Counted from the stretch's first letter, positions 42,626 through 51,789 are shown. The stretch is DNA of 64,000 nt from JAKPBU01 sp964425695 (GCA_964425695.1 CAYRNF010000004.1:62001-126000); one strand, 5' to 3'. Translations and numbers: made by a program. Notes: generated by a model not told the origin, from the sequence alone.

Positions 42626-43342
42626 TCAGGCAGGCGGATCGAACCGTTCGCGCGTATCCATGCGCACGCTGCGCAGGTGCGCGGTTTCCAGGTGCGCGGC
42701 GTAGCGCGGTTCGGCGAAGTAGCCGATCAGCAGCGTGCGGCGGCGCGCGCCGCTGGGGTTGAGGCTGCCGGCATGCAGCAGGTCCGCATCGAAGACCAGC
42801 ACGTCGCCCGCGGCGCCGCTGAGCTGCACCGCGGCGGTTTCGTCCGGCGTCTCGTCCGCCGCGGCGCCGGCCTGCGCCCGATGGCTGCCGGGCACCAGGC
42901 GGGTGGCGCCGTTGTGTGGCCCGTAGTCGTCCAGGAAGGCGAGCGCGTTGACGGTGTCGCCGGGACGCTGCGCGGACAGGTCGCGGTGCAGGCCCTGGTG
43001 GCCACCGCCGGCCAGCGGCTCGCGGCCTTCCACCTGCGCCAGGAAAAAGCGTTCGCCAATCAGCGCGCCGGCCGCGGCCAGCAGTGCGGGCAGGCGGCAC
43101 ACCGCCTGCACCTGCGGATCCAGGTCCAGCAGCGCATGCCGCCAGCCCGGGCCGCGCGGCACCGCCCACGCGTCGGAAGCCTGCACGCCGGTATCGAACG
43201 CGGTGCGCAGCGCCGGCAGCCAGGCCGCGGGGATCGCGCCACGCAGCAGCACGTGGCCATCGCGCTGCAGCCGCGCGGTGTCGAACGGCGCGTGCGCACA
43301 CGGCGCCTGCATCGCAACGGCGCTGCCGGCCACCGCGTTCAC
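42626..43342 (-). CDS. Phytanoyl-CoA dioxygenase (PhyH) family protein
   Basis: 238-residue Fe(II)/2-oxoglutarate oxygenase. The iron ligands are visible as HRD in GLHRDLSAQ and the distal His in LLHAGSLN, with the 2-oxoglutarate Arg in SGARRRTLLIGY. It probably hydroxylates a small molecule. The GTG start at 43342 overlaps the stop of the exported phosphatase-family gene (GTGA). An ATG at 43312 is the alternative start; homology begins just after it. Confidence 0.88.
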   Translation of the reverse strand: MNAVAGSAVAMQAPCAHAPFDTARLQRDGHVLLRGAIPAAWLPALRTAFDTGVQASDAWAVPRGPGWRHALLDLDPQVQAVCRLPALLAAAGALIGERFFLAQVEGREPLAGGGHQGLHRDLSAQRPGDTVNALAFLDDYGPHNGATRLVPGSHRAQAGAAADETPDETAAVQLSGAAGDVLVFDADLLHAGSLNPSGARRRTLLIGYFAEPRYAAHLETAHLRSVRMDTRERFDPPA

Positions 43343-44235
43343 CGCAGGCGCACGCGCGCCGCGATCGCGCAGTGGTCGCTCAGCGCTTCGCCGGCGTAGG
43401 TGCGTTCCTCGAACCCGGCCAGGCGCTGCGTGGCGCGGTGGTCCAGCACGATGAAATCGATGAAGTCGCGATAGCGCGGATTGCAGCGCGCGGACGCGTC
43501 GCCGGAGGCGCGCGCCAGGTCCGCGTTGGCCGGCGTGGCGTCGTCCCACTCGTTCCAGACCCGTTCGCCGGGCAACGCCAGGCGCCGGTTGAAGTCGCCC
43601 AGCACCGCGAACGGCGCGTCTTCCTGCGCACGCCCGTCGATCCATGCTTCCAGCACCGGCACCTGCTGGAACAGCACCGGGCAGTCGTCGCGGGTGTCGC
43701 CCGCGTTGCACCCGGCCTTCAGGTGCACCGACAGCAGCCGCAGCGGCGCGGCGCCCGCGGGTCGCACCACGATGTCCACGCCGGAACGCAGGTCCGGATT
43801 GCCCACCTGCAACGCGGTGTAGTCCGGCAGGCGCTGGAATGCCAAACCCTTGCGGATCGCGAAGCCGGTGCGCTGCGCGTTGATCGTCAGGCCCGGCCTG
43901 CCGCCGCATTCGCCGCGACGGCCGCTGCCGGTGCGCTGTTCGATCTCCACCGTGTACAGGGCGGGGTCGAAGACGCGCTCGGCCGCGGCGCGCGATTCGA
44001 CTTCCTGCAGGGCGATCACGTCCGCGTCCAGCGCGGCCGCGTACGCGCGCATGGCGGCGTAGTCGGCCTCGGTGCGCGGCCGGCAGCCCGATCCGTCGCG
44101 CTCAGCCAGGTGCTCCATGTTCCAGCTGGCCAGGGTCAGGGTGGACGGCTGCGTGCGCGGCGCGTCGCGCCCCCGCGGCGCGGTGCACGAGGCGGCGAAC
44201 AGGCAGGCGGTGGCGAGCAGCAGGGCACGATGCAT
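43339..44235 (-). CDS. Exported endonuclease/exonuclease/phosphatase (EEP) family lipoprotein
   Basis: 298 residues. A lipoprotein-type signal (ACLFAASC, Cys about 17) leads to an EEP fold. Catalytic motifs are intact: ASWNMEHL, ALQEVES, LLSVHLKAGC, GDFNRR and the final LSDHCAIAAR. Such enzymes cut phosphodiester or phosphate monoester bonds with Mg2+. Being exported, it may act on extracellular nucleic acid or phospholipid headgroups. The PhyH gene is coupled downstream. Confidence 0.88.
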   Translation of the reverse strand: MHRALLLATACLFAASCTAPRGRDAPRTQPSTLTLASWNMEHLAERDGSGCRPRTEADYAAMRAYAAALDADVIALQEVESRAAAERVFDPALYTVEIEQRTGSGRRGECGGRPGLTINAQRTGFAIRKGLAFQRLPDYTALQVGNPDLRSGVDIVVRPAGAAPLRLLSVHLKAGCNAGDTRDDCPVLFQQVPVLEAWIDGRAQEDAPFAVLGDFNRRLALPGERVWNEWDDATPANADLARASGDASARCNPRYRDFIDFIVLDHRATQRLAGFEERTYAGEALSDHCAIAARVRLR

Positions 44236-44647
44236 TGCGGAAGTATGCACGTGGGCCGCGCGCGCATGGACACGCCTGGGGTCGTGCCCGCCCGTTTCGT
44301 CGGCGCCAAGGTCGCAGCGCCGGTTGGCGAGCGTGGTGCGATGCGCTCGGGTGCACCGACTTGCCGCAGCGGCGGTGGATGCGCCGTGCCGCGTCGCGCC
44401 GCCAACCCATGCGTCGGGCACCGGCGCGATGAATGTCGCATTGCGGCGAATTCCATCGCAACGCGAGGCGCTTCCAATGCGTGCGCGTCACGGATGCGTG
44501 ACGGAATCGCGTCGCGCGCGGTGCGCGCATGAATCGTTCATGCGGTGCGTGCCGAAACGCCGATGCGCTGACGGCGCGTCAACACTACGGCTGCGAAGGT
44601 GCGGCCTCCGGTGCCCCCGCCGGGTTCATCAACAGGAGCCGCAACAC
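44236..44647 (+). promoter_or_regulatory. Palindrome-rich upstream region of the repeat-protein gene
   Basis: 412 bp between divergent genes, no credible gene. It contains CGCATGAA-TCG-TTCATGCG (44526-44544, 8 bp perfect arms), CGTCAC...GTGACG (44486-44503) and TGACG-GCG-CGTCA (44569-44581). Three palindromes within 100 bp upstream of a probable stress gene suggest regulator binding sites. CAGGAG lies about 10 bp before the ATG at 44648. Confidence 0.45.
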
Positions 44648-45433
44648 ATGAGCAACAACAACGAAGCGCGCGACATGAATCGCGATCCCATCACCGGTAC
44701 GCCCGGTTCGCATCCGGTCGGCGTGGGCGTCGGCGGTACCGGCGGCGCACTGGCCGGTGCGGCGGTGGGCAGCCTGCTGGGTCCGATCGGCACGCTGGTC
44801 GGTGGCGCAGTGGGTGCGGTGGCCGGCGCGGCGGCGGGCAAGGGCGTCGCCGAGCGCCTGGACCCCACCGGCGAAGCCGAATACTGGCGCGGCGAATACC
44901 AGAACCGTCCGTACGTGGACCGCCAGTACACCTACGAAGACGACTACTCGCCCGCCTATGCCTACGGCGACAGCGTGCGCGCGCAGTACCACGACCGCCG
45001 CTGGGACGACTCGCTGGAGTCCGACATCCGCCAGGGCTGGGAGAACGCGAAGGGCAAGTCGCGCCTGAAGTGGGAGCAGGCCAAGGATGCCGTGCGCGAC
45101 GCCTTCGACCGCAGCGACCGCACCTATCGCACCTACGAAGCCACCGACCGCCACTACGGGGCCGAGTTCGACAAGTCGCCGTACGCCGGCAACGACCGCG
45201 GCTACACCTACCAGGACGACTACCGCTCCGCGTACCGCTACGGCACGCAGGCGCGCGTGTCCCACGCCGGTCGCGACTGGGACGACCAGCTCGAGAACGA
45301 CCTGGAGCGCGGCTGGGAAAAGGCGAAGGGCAACTCGCGCATGGCCTGGCAGGACGCCAAGGGCGCAGTGAAGGACGCCTGGCACGGTGTCGAGCGCGTG
45401 CTGCCTGGCGACTTCGACCGCGACGGCCGCTGA
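44648..45433 (+). CDS. Glycine-zipper protein with two YWRG/GWE-type repeats
   Basis: 261 residues. Residues 20-75 form a glycine-zipper, membrane-inserting stretch (GALAGAAVGSLLGPIG). Two tandem modules follow, about 78-160 and 165-261, each with an acidic aromatic part (YEDDYSPAYAYG; YQDDYRSAYRYG) and a helical part (RQGWENAKGKSRLKWEQAKD; RGWEKAKGNSRMAWQDAKG). The ending LPGDFDRDGR resembles that of a paralogue at 62453. No family was named with confidence; a stress or envelope role is guessed. A terminator follows. Confidence 0.75.
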   Translation: MSNNNEARDMNRDPITGTPGSHPVGVGVGGTGGALAGAAVGSLLGPIGTLVGGAVGAVAGAAAGKGVAERLDPTGEAEYWRGEYQNRPYVDRQYTYEDDYSPAYAYGDSVRAQYHDRRWDDSLESDIRQGWENAKGKSRLKWEQAKDAVRDAFDRSDRTYRTYEATDRHYGAEFDKSPYAGNDRGYTYQDDYRSAYRYGTQARVSHAGRDWDDQLENDLERGWEKAKGNSRMAWQDAKGAVKDAWHGVERVLPGDFDRDGR

Positions 45434-45452
45434 GCCACGCAGTCAGGGGAGG

Positions 45453-45480
45453 GGAAGGGGCCTGCGGGCCCCTTCCTTTT
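45453..45480 (+). terminator. Rho-independent terminator
   Basis: Perfect 10 bp stem GGAAGGGGCC / GGCCCCTTCC with loop TGCG, followed by tttt. It lies 20 bp after the repeat-protein gene. Confidence 0.9.
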
Positions 45481-45672
45481 GTGCGCCGCACGCAGCGCAG
45501 ACCACAACTGCCAACGCGCGGCGCGTCCGGTGCGTGCCGATGTGCCTGAAGAGATATCGACGCGCAGCGCAGTCGCACGCGCAAGCTGGCCCCGCGACGC
45601 TGCGCGCCATGTTCACCGCGTGTTGGCTGCGGATCGGCGAGGGTGTGACCACCTACCGTCGGGAGCACGCTC

Positions 45673-46035
45673 ATGCAATCGCATCGCATCGCAGGCCTCG
45701 CATTCGCGCTGGCGCTGCTCGGCAGTCCGGCCGTGCAGGCGCAGACCTACGGGCCCGAGGATGAGGGCCGCCGCTTCGACGACGGCACGCGCGTGGTGTG
45801 CCGCGACGTGGCGCAGACCTACAACAGCAAGGATCCCAACCGCATCAGCGGCACGGTGGCCGGTGCGGTGGTGGGCGGACTCATCGGCAACCAGATCGGC
45901 GACGGCAGCGGACGCAAGCTTGCGACCGTGGGCGGCGCCGTGGCCGGTGGCGCGATCGGGCGCCACGTGCAGGGCGAACGCCAGGAAAACCGCGGACAGC
46001 GCGTGGTGGAACGCCGCTGCGCGCGCGTGCGCTGA
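45673..46035 (+). CDS. Exported glycine-zipper 2TM (17 kDa antigen-like) protein
   Basis: 120 residues. Signal peptide about 1-23 (ending PAVQAQT), then a short domain with one Cys, and a glycine-zipper hairpin (GTVAGAVVGGLIGNQIG, GGAVAGGAIGRHV), ending in a Cys/Arg-rich tail. Such proteins associate with the outer membrane. Single gene, 240 bp after the preceding terminator-bearing gene. Confidence 0.85.
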   Translation: MQSHRIAGLAFALALLGSPAVQAQTYGPEDEGRRFDDGTRVVCRDVAQTYNSKDPNRISGTVAGAVVGGLIGNQIGDGSGRKLATVGGAVAGGAIGRHVQGERQENRGQRVVERRCARVR

Positions 46036-46138
46036 CGCAGTGCGAACGCGCTTCGCGTCGAGCCGGCGGCGCGCAAGCGCAGGTGCGTTGCTTGCCAGCG
46101 GATGCCGCATCCGGCGTGCACCGCTGTACCGGTAGCGG

Positions 46139-47386
46139 TCAGCGCATGACCCACTGCGCCGCGGCGCGGCCGGCGCACAGGCCGCTGGCGAAGCAGGCGG
46201 TCAGCAGGTAGCCGCCGGTCGGCGCTTCCCAATCGAGCATCTCGCCGGCCACGAAGGTACCCGGCCGCGCACGCAGCATCAGCGCATCGTCGACCGCCGT
46301 GGCGCGCACGCCGCCGGCGCTGCTGATCGCCTCCGCGACCGGTCGCGCGGCACGCAGCGTCAACGGCAGCGACTTCACCGTGGCGGCGACCAGGGCCGCA
46401 TCGCCCAGGCGATCGCGCGGCAACGCTTCGTGCAGCAGCCCCACCTTCACCGCATCCAGGCCTGCGCTGCGGCGCAGGAGTTCGCCCAGGCTGCGCTTGC
46501 CGCGCGGACGCGAGAGCGCAGCGGCCAGCGCGGCCGCGTCGCGGTCCGGTGCCAGGTCCAGCCACAGCGTCGCGCTGCCGTCGCGCGCGATCGCATCGCG
46601 CAACGCCGCGGAGGCGGCATACACCAGGCTGCCCTCGACGCCGGTGGCCGACACCACGCACTCGCCGCGCCGCGTGCGGTCGGTGGCGCCGTCGCGCCAG
46701 CTTGCGACCACCGCCTTGAGCGGCGCGCCCGCGTGGCGCTGCGCGAAATGCGCGCTCCAGCCCACGTCGAATCCGCAGTTCGCCGGCTGCAGGTCGGCCA
46801 CGTCGATGCCGGCCGCGCGCAGCCACGCCACCCAGGCCCCGTCGGAGCCCAGCTGCGGCCAGCTCGCGCCGCCCAGCGCGAGCACGCAGGCATCGGCCTG
46901 CACGCGCAGCGCGCCGTGCGGCGTGTCGAAGCGCAGGGCGCCGTCGGCGTCCCAGCCGGTCCAGCGATGCTGCACGTGGAAACGCACGCCCGCATCGCGC
47001 AGGCGCCGCACCCAGCCGCGCAGCAGCGGCGCGGCCTTGCGGTCCAGCGGAAACACGCGGTGCGAGGTGCCGACATAGGTCTCCACGCCCAGCCCACGCG
47101 CCCACGCGCGCAGCGCGTCTCCGTCGAATGCGTCCAGCCAGCGGCCCACCAGCTTGGCCTGTTCGCGGTAGCGCGCATCGAAACCCGGGCGCGGCTCCGC
47201 ATGGGTCAGGTTGAGACCGCCCTTGCCCGCGATCAGGAACTTGCGGCCCACCGAACCCTTGGCCTCGTAGACGTCCACCTGCAGGCCCGCCGCGCGCGCG
47301 GCTTCGGCCGCCATCAGCCCGGCGGGGCCGCCGCCGACGATGGCCACGGTGCGCACGCGGGTGGGCAGGGGCGAGGCGTCTGGCAC
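46139..47386 (-). CDS. FAD-dependent oxidoreductase, HI0933/BaiN-like family
   Basis: About 415 residues. The dinucleotide-binding motif IVGGGPAGLMAAEAA starts near residue 15, followed by GRKFLIAGKGGLNLTH, which is diagnostic for this flavoprotein family, and a late TGGYLLTACFASG segment. The physiological reaction is not established; the family includes NAD(P)H-dependent reductases. The GTG at 47386 is chosen because it leaves a short normal N-terminus; an ATG at 47458 would add an Arg/Pro-rich stretch. Confidence 0.88.
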   Translation of the reverse strand: MPDASPLPTRVRTVAIVGGGPAGLMAAEAARAAGLQVDVYEAKGSVGRKFLIAGKGGLNLTHAEPRPGFDARYREQAKLVGRWLDAFDGDALRAWARGLGVETYVGTSHRVFPLDRKAAPLLRGWVRRLRDAGVRFHVQHRWTGWDADGALRFDTPHGALRVQADACVLALGGASWPQLGSDGAWVAWLRAAGIDVADLQPANCGFDVGWSAHFAQRHAGAPLKAVVASWRDGATDRTRRGECVVSATGVEGSLVYAASAALRDAIARDGSATLWLDLAPDRDAAALAAALSRPRGKRSLGELLRRSAGLDAVKVGLLHEALPRDRLGDAALVAATVKSLPLTLRAARPVAEAISSAGGVRATAVDDALMLRARPGTFVAGEMLDWEAPTGGYLLTACFASGLCAGRAAAQWVMR

Positions 47387-47501
47387 GGGTCGGTCCGGTG
47401 CGGAAAACGGCAAGCATGGCAGGGCGCGGCGGCGCGGTGGGCGCCATGCGCGTCGCACTCACGCCGGCGCGCCTACGCTGCGCCGTCTTCCAGGAGACGC
47501 C

Positions 47502-49163
47502 ATGCACGACCATGCCCCCAGCGGCCTCGCCCGCACCGCCCAGATCGTCAGGTTCCTGCTGAAGTACCGCAGCGCGGGCGTCTTCACCGGGTTGGACGTG
47601 GACGCGGCCGCGGCCGATCCGGAGGCCCCGGCCACGCAGGGCGCGCCCGAGGAGTTCGTGCAGGACCTGGAGGCGCTGGGCCCCACCTTCGTCAAGATCG
47701 GGCAGGCGCTGTCGACGCGCCCGGACATGGTGCCGCCGGCGTACCTGGCGGCGCTGGCGCGCATCCAGGACGACGTGGCGCCGCTGCCGTTCGAGCAGAT
47801 CCGCGGTGCCGTGGAGGACGCACTGGGCCTGCGCCTGTCGCAGGCGTTCGCCGAGTTCGAGGAAACCGCGCTGGGCGGTGCGTCGCTGGCGCAGGTGCAT
47901 CGCGCGCGCCTGCGCGACGGGCGCCAGGTCGCGGTGAAGGTGCAGCGTCCCGGCATCGTGGAGGGCATCCGCGACGACCTGGACGCGCTGGCTTCGCTGG
48001 CCGGCAAGGCCGACCGCTACACCGACATGGGCCGGCGCGTGCGCTTCGCCGACTGGGTCCACGAATTCCGCAAGACGCTGCTGGCGGAGCTGGACTACCG
48101 GGTGGAGGCCGAGAACCTGGAGCGGTTCCACCAGCATTTCGCCGGGTATCCCGAGCTGTTCGTGCCGCTGCCGGTGTGGGACTACACCCGTGCGCGCGTG
48201 CTGACCATGGAGCTGGTGGACGGCATCAAGGCCACCTCGATCACCGGGCTGCGCCGCACCGAGCAGGACCTGGGCGGACTGGCAACGGCGGTGATGCGCG
48301 CCTACCTGGACCAGGTGTTCGTGCACGGCGAGATCCACGCCGACCCGCATCCGGGCAACCTGCTGGTGACCCGCGACGGGCGCGTGGCGCTGCTGGACCT
48401 GGGGATGGTGGCGCACGTGCCGCCGCGGCGCCGGGAGCAGCTGCTGAAGCTGCTGTTCGCGGCGGTGGACGGCCGCGGCGAGGAGGTCGCGGCCGAGGCC
48501 ATCGGCATGGGCACGCCGCTGGACGACTTCGACCACGACGGCTACGTGCGCGAGGTCGGGCAGCTGGTGTCGCGCTACGCCGCGCGCTCCGGGGCGCGCG
48601 CGCAGTCCGAAGGCCGGCTGGTGCTGGACCTGACCCTGCTGGCCACCGCGCACGGCCTGCGCACGCCGCCCGAACTGAGCCTGCTGGGCAAGACGCTGCT
48701 GAACCTGGAGGCGGTGAGCAAGGCGCTGGATCCGGACCTGGACGTGAAGTCGGTGGTCGAGGGCCACCTGGAGCACGTGATGCGCGAGCGGCTGAAGAAG
48801 TCGCTGTCGCCCGCGCGCCTGGCCACCGAGGCGATGGAACTGCAGGGGCTGGTGCGCGAAGCGCCGCGCAAGCTGTCGGACCTGCTGGCGCTGCTGTCGG
48901 AGAACCGGCTGCAGGTGCGGCTGGTGGGCCTGGACGATTCGCTGCTGATGGAGAACGTGCAGAAGATCGCCAACCGGATCAGCACCGGGCTGATCGTGGC
49001 GGCGCTGATCGTGGCCTCGGCCATGCTGATGCAGGTCGAGCGTGGACCGCGGCTGTTGGGCTACCCGGCGCTGGCCCTGCTGCTGTTCTTCATCGCGGCG
49101 CTGCTGGGGCTGGGCATCGTGGTGAGCGCGCTGCTGCGCGACCGCAACGCGCGCCGGCCCTGA
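47502..49163 (+). CDS. ABC1/UbiB-family atypical kinase
   Basis: 553 residues. The UbiB/ABC1 family supports ubiquinone synthesis and lipid homeostasis with an ATPase/kinase-like domain. The N-terminal KxGQ motif is seen in FVKIGQALSTRPDMVP, the Ala-rich nucleotide loop in LGGASLAQVHRA, VAVKVQRPG gives the Lys, and the catalytic residues are in GEIHADPHPGNLL and LLDLGMVAHV. Two helices end the protein (about 500-545). CAGGAGA precedes the ATG. No ubi genes adjoin it. Confidence 0.92.
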   Translation: MHDHAPSGLARTAQIVRFLLKYRSAGVFTGLDVDAAAADPEAPATQGAPEEFVQDLEALGPTFVKIGQALSTRPDMVPPAYLAALARIQDDVAPLPFEQIRGAVEDALGLRLSQAFAEFEETALGGASLAQVHRARLRDGRQVAVKVQRPGIVEGIRDDLDALASLAGKADRYTDMGRRVRFADWVHEFRKTLLAELDYRVEAENLERFHQHFAGYPELFVPLPVWDYTRARVLTMELVDGIKATSITGLRRTEQDLGGLATAVMRAYLDQVFVHGEIHADPHPGNLLVTRDGRVALLDLGMVAHVPPRRREQLLKLLFAAVDGRGEEVAAEAIGMGTPLDDFDHDGYVREVGQLVSRYAARSGARAQSEGRLVLDLTLLATAHGLRTPPELSLLGKTLLNLEAVSKALDPDLDVKSVVEGHLEHVMRERLKKSLSPARLATEAMELQGLVREAPRKLSDLLALLSENRLQVRLVGLDDSLLMENVQKIANRISTGLIVAALIVASAMLMQVERGPRLLGYPALALLLFFIAALLGLGIVVSALLRDRNARRP

Positions 49164-49188
49164 TCGCGCGTGGTGCGCGGCGTCGCCC

Positions 49189-50235
49189 CTACGTCGCGTG
49201 GGCGCGGGGCTGCGACGCGAAGAACCGCGCGAACGCGTCCACCGTGCGCGCGATCCCGGCATCGTCCACGTCCAGGTGCGTCACCAAGCGCAGCGTGGGC
49301 TGGCTGCCGATCGAGACCCGGATGCCGGCCTCGCGCAGGTGCGCATCCAGGGCGGCCAGGCGCTGCGGCGGCACGCGCACGAACACCATGTTGGTGTGCT
49401 GGCCCGCCAGCGCCAGGCCGGTGTGGGCACCGATGCCGCGCAGGCCGTCGGCCAGGCGCGCCGCACGCGCGTGGTCCTCGGCCAGGCGCGCCACGTGGTG
49501 GTCCAGCGCGTGCAGGCAGGCCGCCGCCAGCAGGCCGGCCTGGCGCCAGCCGCCGCCGCAGACCTTGCGCCAGCGGCGCGCGGAGTCGATCAGCGCCTGC
49601 GGCCCCACCAGCACCGACCCCACCGGCGCGCCGAGGCCCTTAGACAGGCACACCGAGACCGAATCGAAATGCGCCGCGATCGCACGCGCCGGCACCTGGC
49701 AGGCCACCGCCGCGTTGAACAGCCGCGCGCCGTCCAGGTGCAGCGCCAGCCCGCGGTCGCAGGTCAGCGCGCGCGCTTCGCGCAGGTAGTCCAGCGACAG
49801 CGGCCGCCCGTGCCAGGTGTTCTCCAGCGCCACCACACGGCTACGCGCGAAGTGCGGGTCGATCGGCTTGATCGTTGCGGCCACCGCGTCCAGCGGCAGG
49901 CTGCCGTCCTCGGCCTGCACGATCGGCTGCGGCTGGATCGATCCCAGCACCGCCGCGCCGCCGCCTTCGAACTTGTAGGTGTGCGCCTCCATGCCGACGA
50001 TGTACTCGTCGCCGCGCTGGCAGTGCGCCAGCAGCGCCAGCAGGTTGGACTGCGTGCCGCTGGGCACGAACAGGCCGGCGTCGAAGCCGAGTTCCTCGGC
50101 CAGGCGCCGTTCCAGCGCGATCACCGTGGGGTCTTCGCCGTAGACGTCGTCGCCGACCCGCGCGGCGTGCATCGCGTCGCGCATCGCCGCGGTGGGTTGG
50201 GTCACCGTGTCGCTGCGCAGGTCCACCAGGTCCAT
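49189..50235 (-). CDS. ltaE: Low-specificity L-threonine aldolase
   Basis: 348-residue PLP enzyme that splits threonine or allo-threonine into glycine and acetaldehyde. Landmarks are DLRSDTVTQPT at the start, the substrate-site region GDDVYGEDPTV, HLDGARLFNA, and the PLP lysine in CLSKGLGAPVGS. The start at 50235 matches the family N-terminus; an upstream in-frame extension is open but not conserved. It converges on the UbiB-like gene. Confidence 0.94.
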   Translation of the reverse strand: MDLVDLRSDTVTQPTAAMRDAMHAARVGDDVYGEDPTVIALERRLAEELGFDAGLFVPSGTQSNLLALLAHCQRGDEYIVGMEAHTYKFEGGGAAVLGSIQPQPIVQAEDGSLPLDAVAATIKPIDPHFARSRVVALENTWHGRPLSLDYLREARALTCDRGLALHLDGARLFNAAVACQVPARAIAAHFDSVSVCLSKGLGAPVGSVLVGPQALIDSARRWRKVCGGGWRQAGLLAAACLHALDHHVARLAEDHARAARLADGLRGIGAHTGLALAGQHTNMVFVRVPPQRLAALDAHLREAGIRVSIGSQPTLRLVTHLDVDDAGIARTVDAFARFFASQPRAHAT

Positions 50236-50367
50236 GTCCGCGCCCTTGCCTGTGTTCGCTCCGGAGCGCGGCACTGTAACGCCCGCCGTGGATCAGGCGT
50301 GCATCTCGCGCGCGATCACTTCGCGCACGTGCCAGGGCGCGGGATCAGGCGCCTGGCATGCTTGGGC

Positions 50368-51147
50368 TCACGCCTTGCGCGCTGCACGCTTCGCAGGTTT
50401 CCTTGCGGTCGCGCTTGCAGGTTTCTTTGCGGCCTTGCCGGCGGTCTTCTTGACGGTCTTCTTTGCGGTCTTCTTCGCGGATTTCTTCGCGCCTGCCGCC
50501 GGCTTGCCCGCAGTCTTCTTCGCCGCTGCGGGCCTGGACGGTTTGCGCGTGGAGCCGGCGGCCGCCGCCTTCTTCGCGGGCGCCTTGCGCGGCGTGGGCG
50601 CGCGCCGGGTGCCGGGGCGGTCGCTACCCGGCGGCTTGACGCTGCGGCCTGTGGACAGGTCGATGATGCGGTTCTCGCCCATCACGTCGTCGTTGCCGGT
50701 CACGCGCGCCACCAGGAACGTGGCCGCTTTGCCGATCCAGCTGCCCGGGCCGTCCCAGTATTCGATCGTGGCCACCTCGACCTCGATCAGGGTCACGTTC
50801 GGATCGTCCTTGCCGTTGGGGAAGAACGCCTTCAGCGCGTCGTTCCAGAACGCATCGATCAGCGCCTGGTCGCGGCGCACCCGCGCGCGGCCGGCGGCGG
50901 AAATGTAGGTGTTGGCGTCCTTCGAGGCGTAGGCCACGTTCACCTTGGCGTTGCGACGGATCTCCGCGACCTTCGGGCTGTCGGCCTCGGTCATGAAGAA
51001 GATGCGCTCGCCGTCGAACTCCACCGTCTGCGTGGACAGCGGGCGACTGACCAGGTAACCGCCCTTGCCGACCGTGGTCAGCATGGCGATGTCGATCTTC
51101 TTCATCAGCTTGGCGAGATGCTCGACTTCCTGCGTGTGCTTGGCCAT
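50368..51147 (-). CDS. General-stress FMN-binding protein with H1-like basic tail
   Basis: 259 residues. Residues about 1-165 form a pyridoxamine-oxidase-like split barrel of the general stress protein 26 type (AMLTTVGKGGYLVSRPL, VNVAYASKDANTYIS, IEYWDGPGSW). From about 185 to the end it is an Ala/Lys/Pro tail (AKKTAKKTVKKTAGK) like bacterial histone H1. The core binds flavin in the family; the tail should bind DNA or other polyanions. This fusion suggests a stress flavoprotein held on the nucleoid, which is an inference. Confidence 0.85.
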   Translation of the reverse strand: MAKHTQEVEHLAKLMKKIDIAMLTTVGKGGYLVSRPLSTQTVEFDGERIFFMTEADSPKVAEIRRNAKVNVAYASKDANTYISAAGRARVRRDQALIDAFWNDALKAFFPNGKDDPNVTLIEVEVATIEYWDGPGSWIGKAATFLVARVTGNDDVMGENRIIDLSTGRSVKPPGSDRPGTRRAPTPRKAPAKKAAAAGSTRKPSRPAAAKKTAGKPAAGAKKSAKKTAKKTVKKTAGKAAKKPASATARKPAKRAARKA

Positions 51148-51231
51148 GGCGTAGGTTCCCGGTTGCCGGTTGCGAGGCGGCCAGTGTCCACGCCGCATGT
51201 CCGCTTCGCGTGAGCGCGCGCCGCGGCGGCC

Positions 51232-51561
51232 TCAAGTGGCGGCGTCCAGGGCGCCCAGGTCCGCGTCGCCGCGCGGCCGCACCACGCGCGCCGTTTCCAC
51301 GCCGTCGCGCAGCAGCACCAGCGTGGGCCACAGCTTGACCCGGAACGCGCGGCCCAGCGGGCGGCCGCGTCCGTCCTCGATGCGCAGGTGGGCGATGTGC
51401 GGATGCGCGTCGAGCCAGCGCTCCACCGCGGCACGCGCGGCGCTGCAGTGGCCGCACCAGTCGGTGCCGAAGTCCAGCAGCACCGGGCCGGGCATGCGCT
51501 GCACGTCCTCGTGCGTGGGCTGGAAAGGGTGGTACGTGGCGTCGCGGCGGGGCATGGGCAT
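51232..51561 (-). CDS. Thioredoxin-family protein
   Basis: 109-residue thioredoxin fold with the redox motif WCGHC (in DFGTDWCGHCSAARAAVE) and the cis-Pro region KLWPTLVLLRDG. WCGHC rather than WCGPC is closer to protein disulfide isomerases. No signal peptide is visible, so it is probably cytosolic. The start at 51561 or the ATG at 51555 are both possible. Confidence 0.85.
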   Translation of the reverse strand: MPMPRRDATYHPFQPTHEDVQRMPGPVLLDFGTDWCGHCSAARAAVERWLDAHPHIAHLRIEDGRGRPLGRAFRVKLWPTLVLLRDGVETARVVRPRGDADLGALDAAT

Positions 51562-51789
51562 CCGGGCAGGCGCGTGGGGCGGGTTGGCGCACCATGCCTG
51601 CGACCGGCGTGGACGCCACGTCAGCAGCGCGGCGCGGCCAGGGCGCGTGTCGATCCGTGCGGGCGTGGTTCGTCCTGCTGGCAGGGCGGCGGCGCGACCG
51701 GCGCCGCGGGCATCGCAACGTAAAACGCCTGGTCCCTCGCCACGTCCATCGCCACGTCCAACGCCACCTCCACCACCACGAGCATCGCC

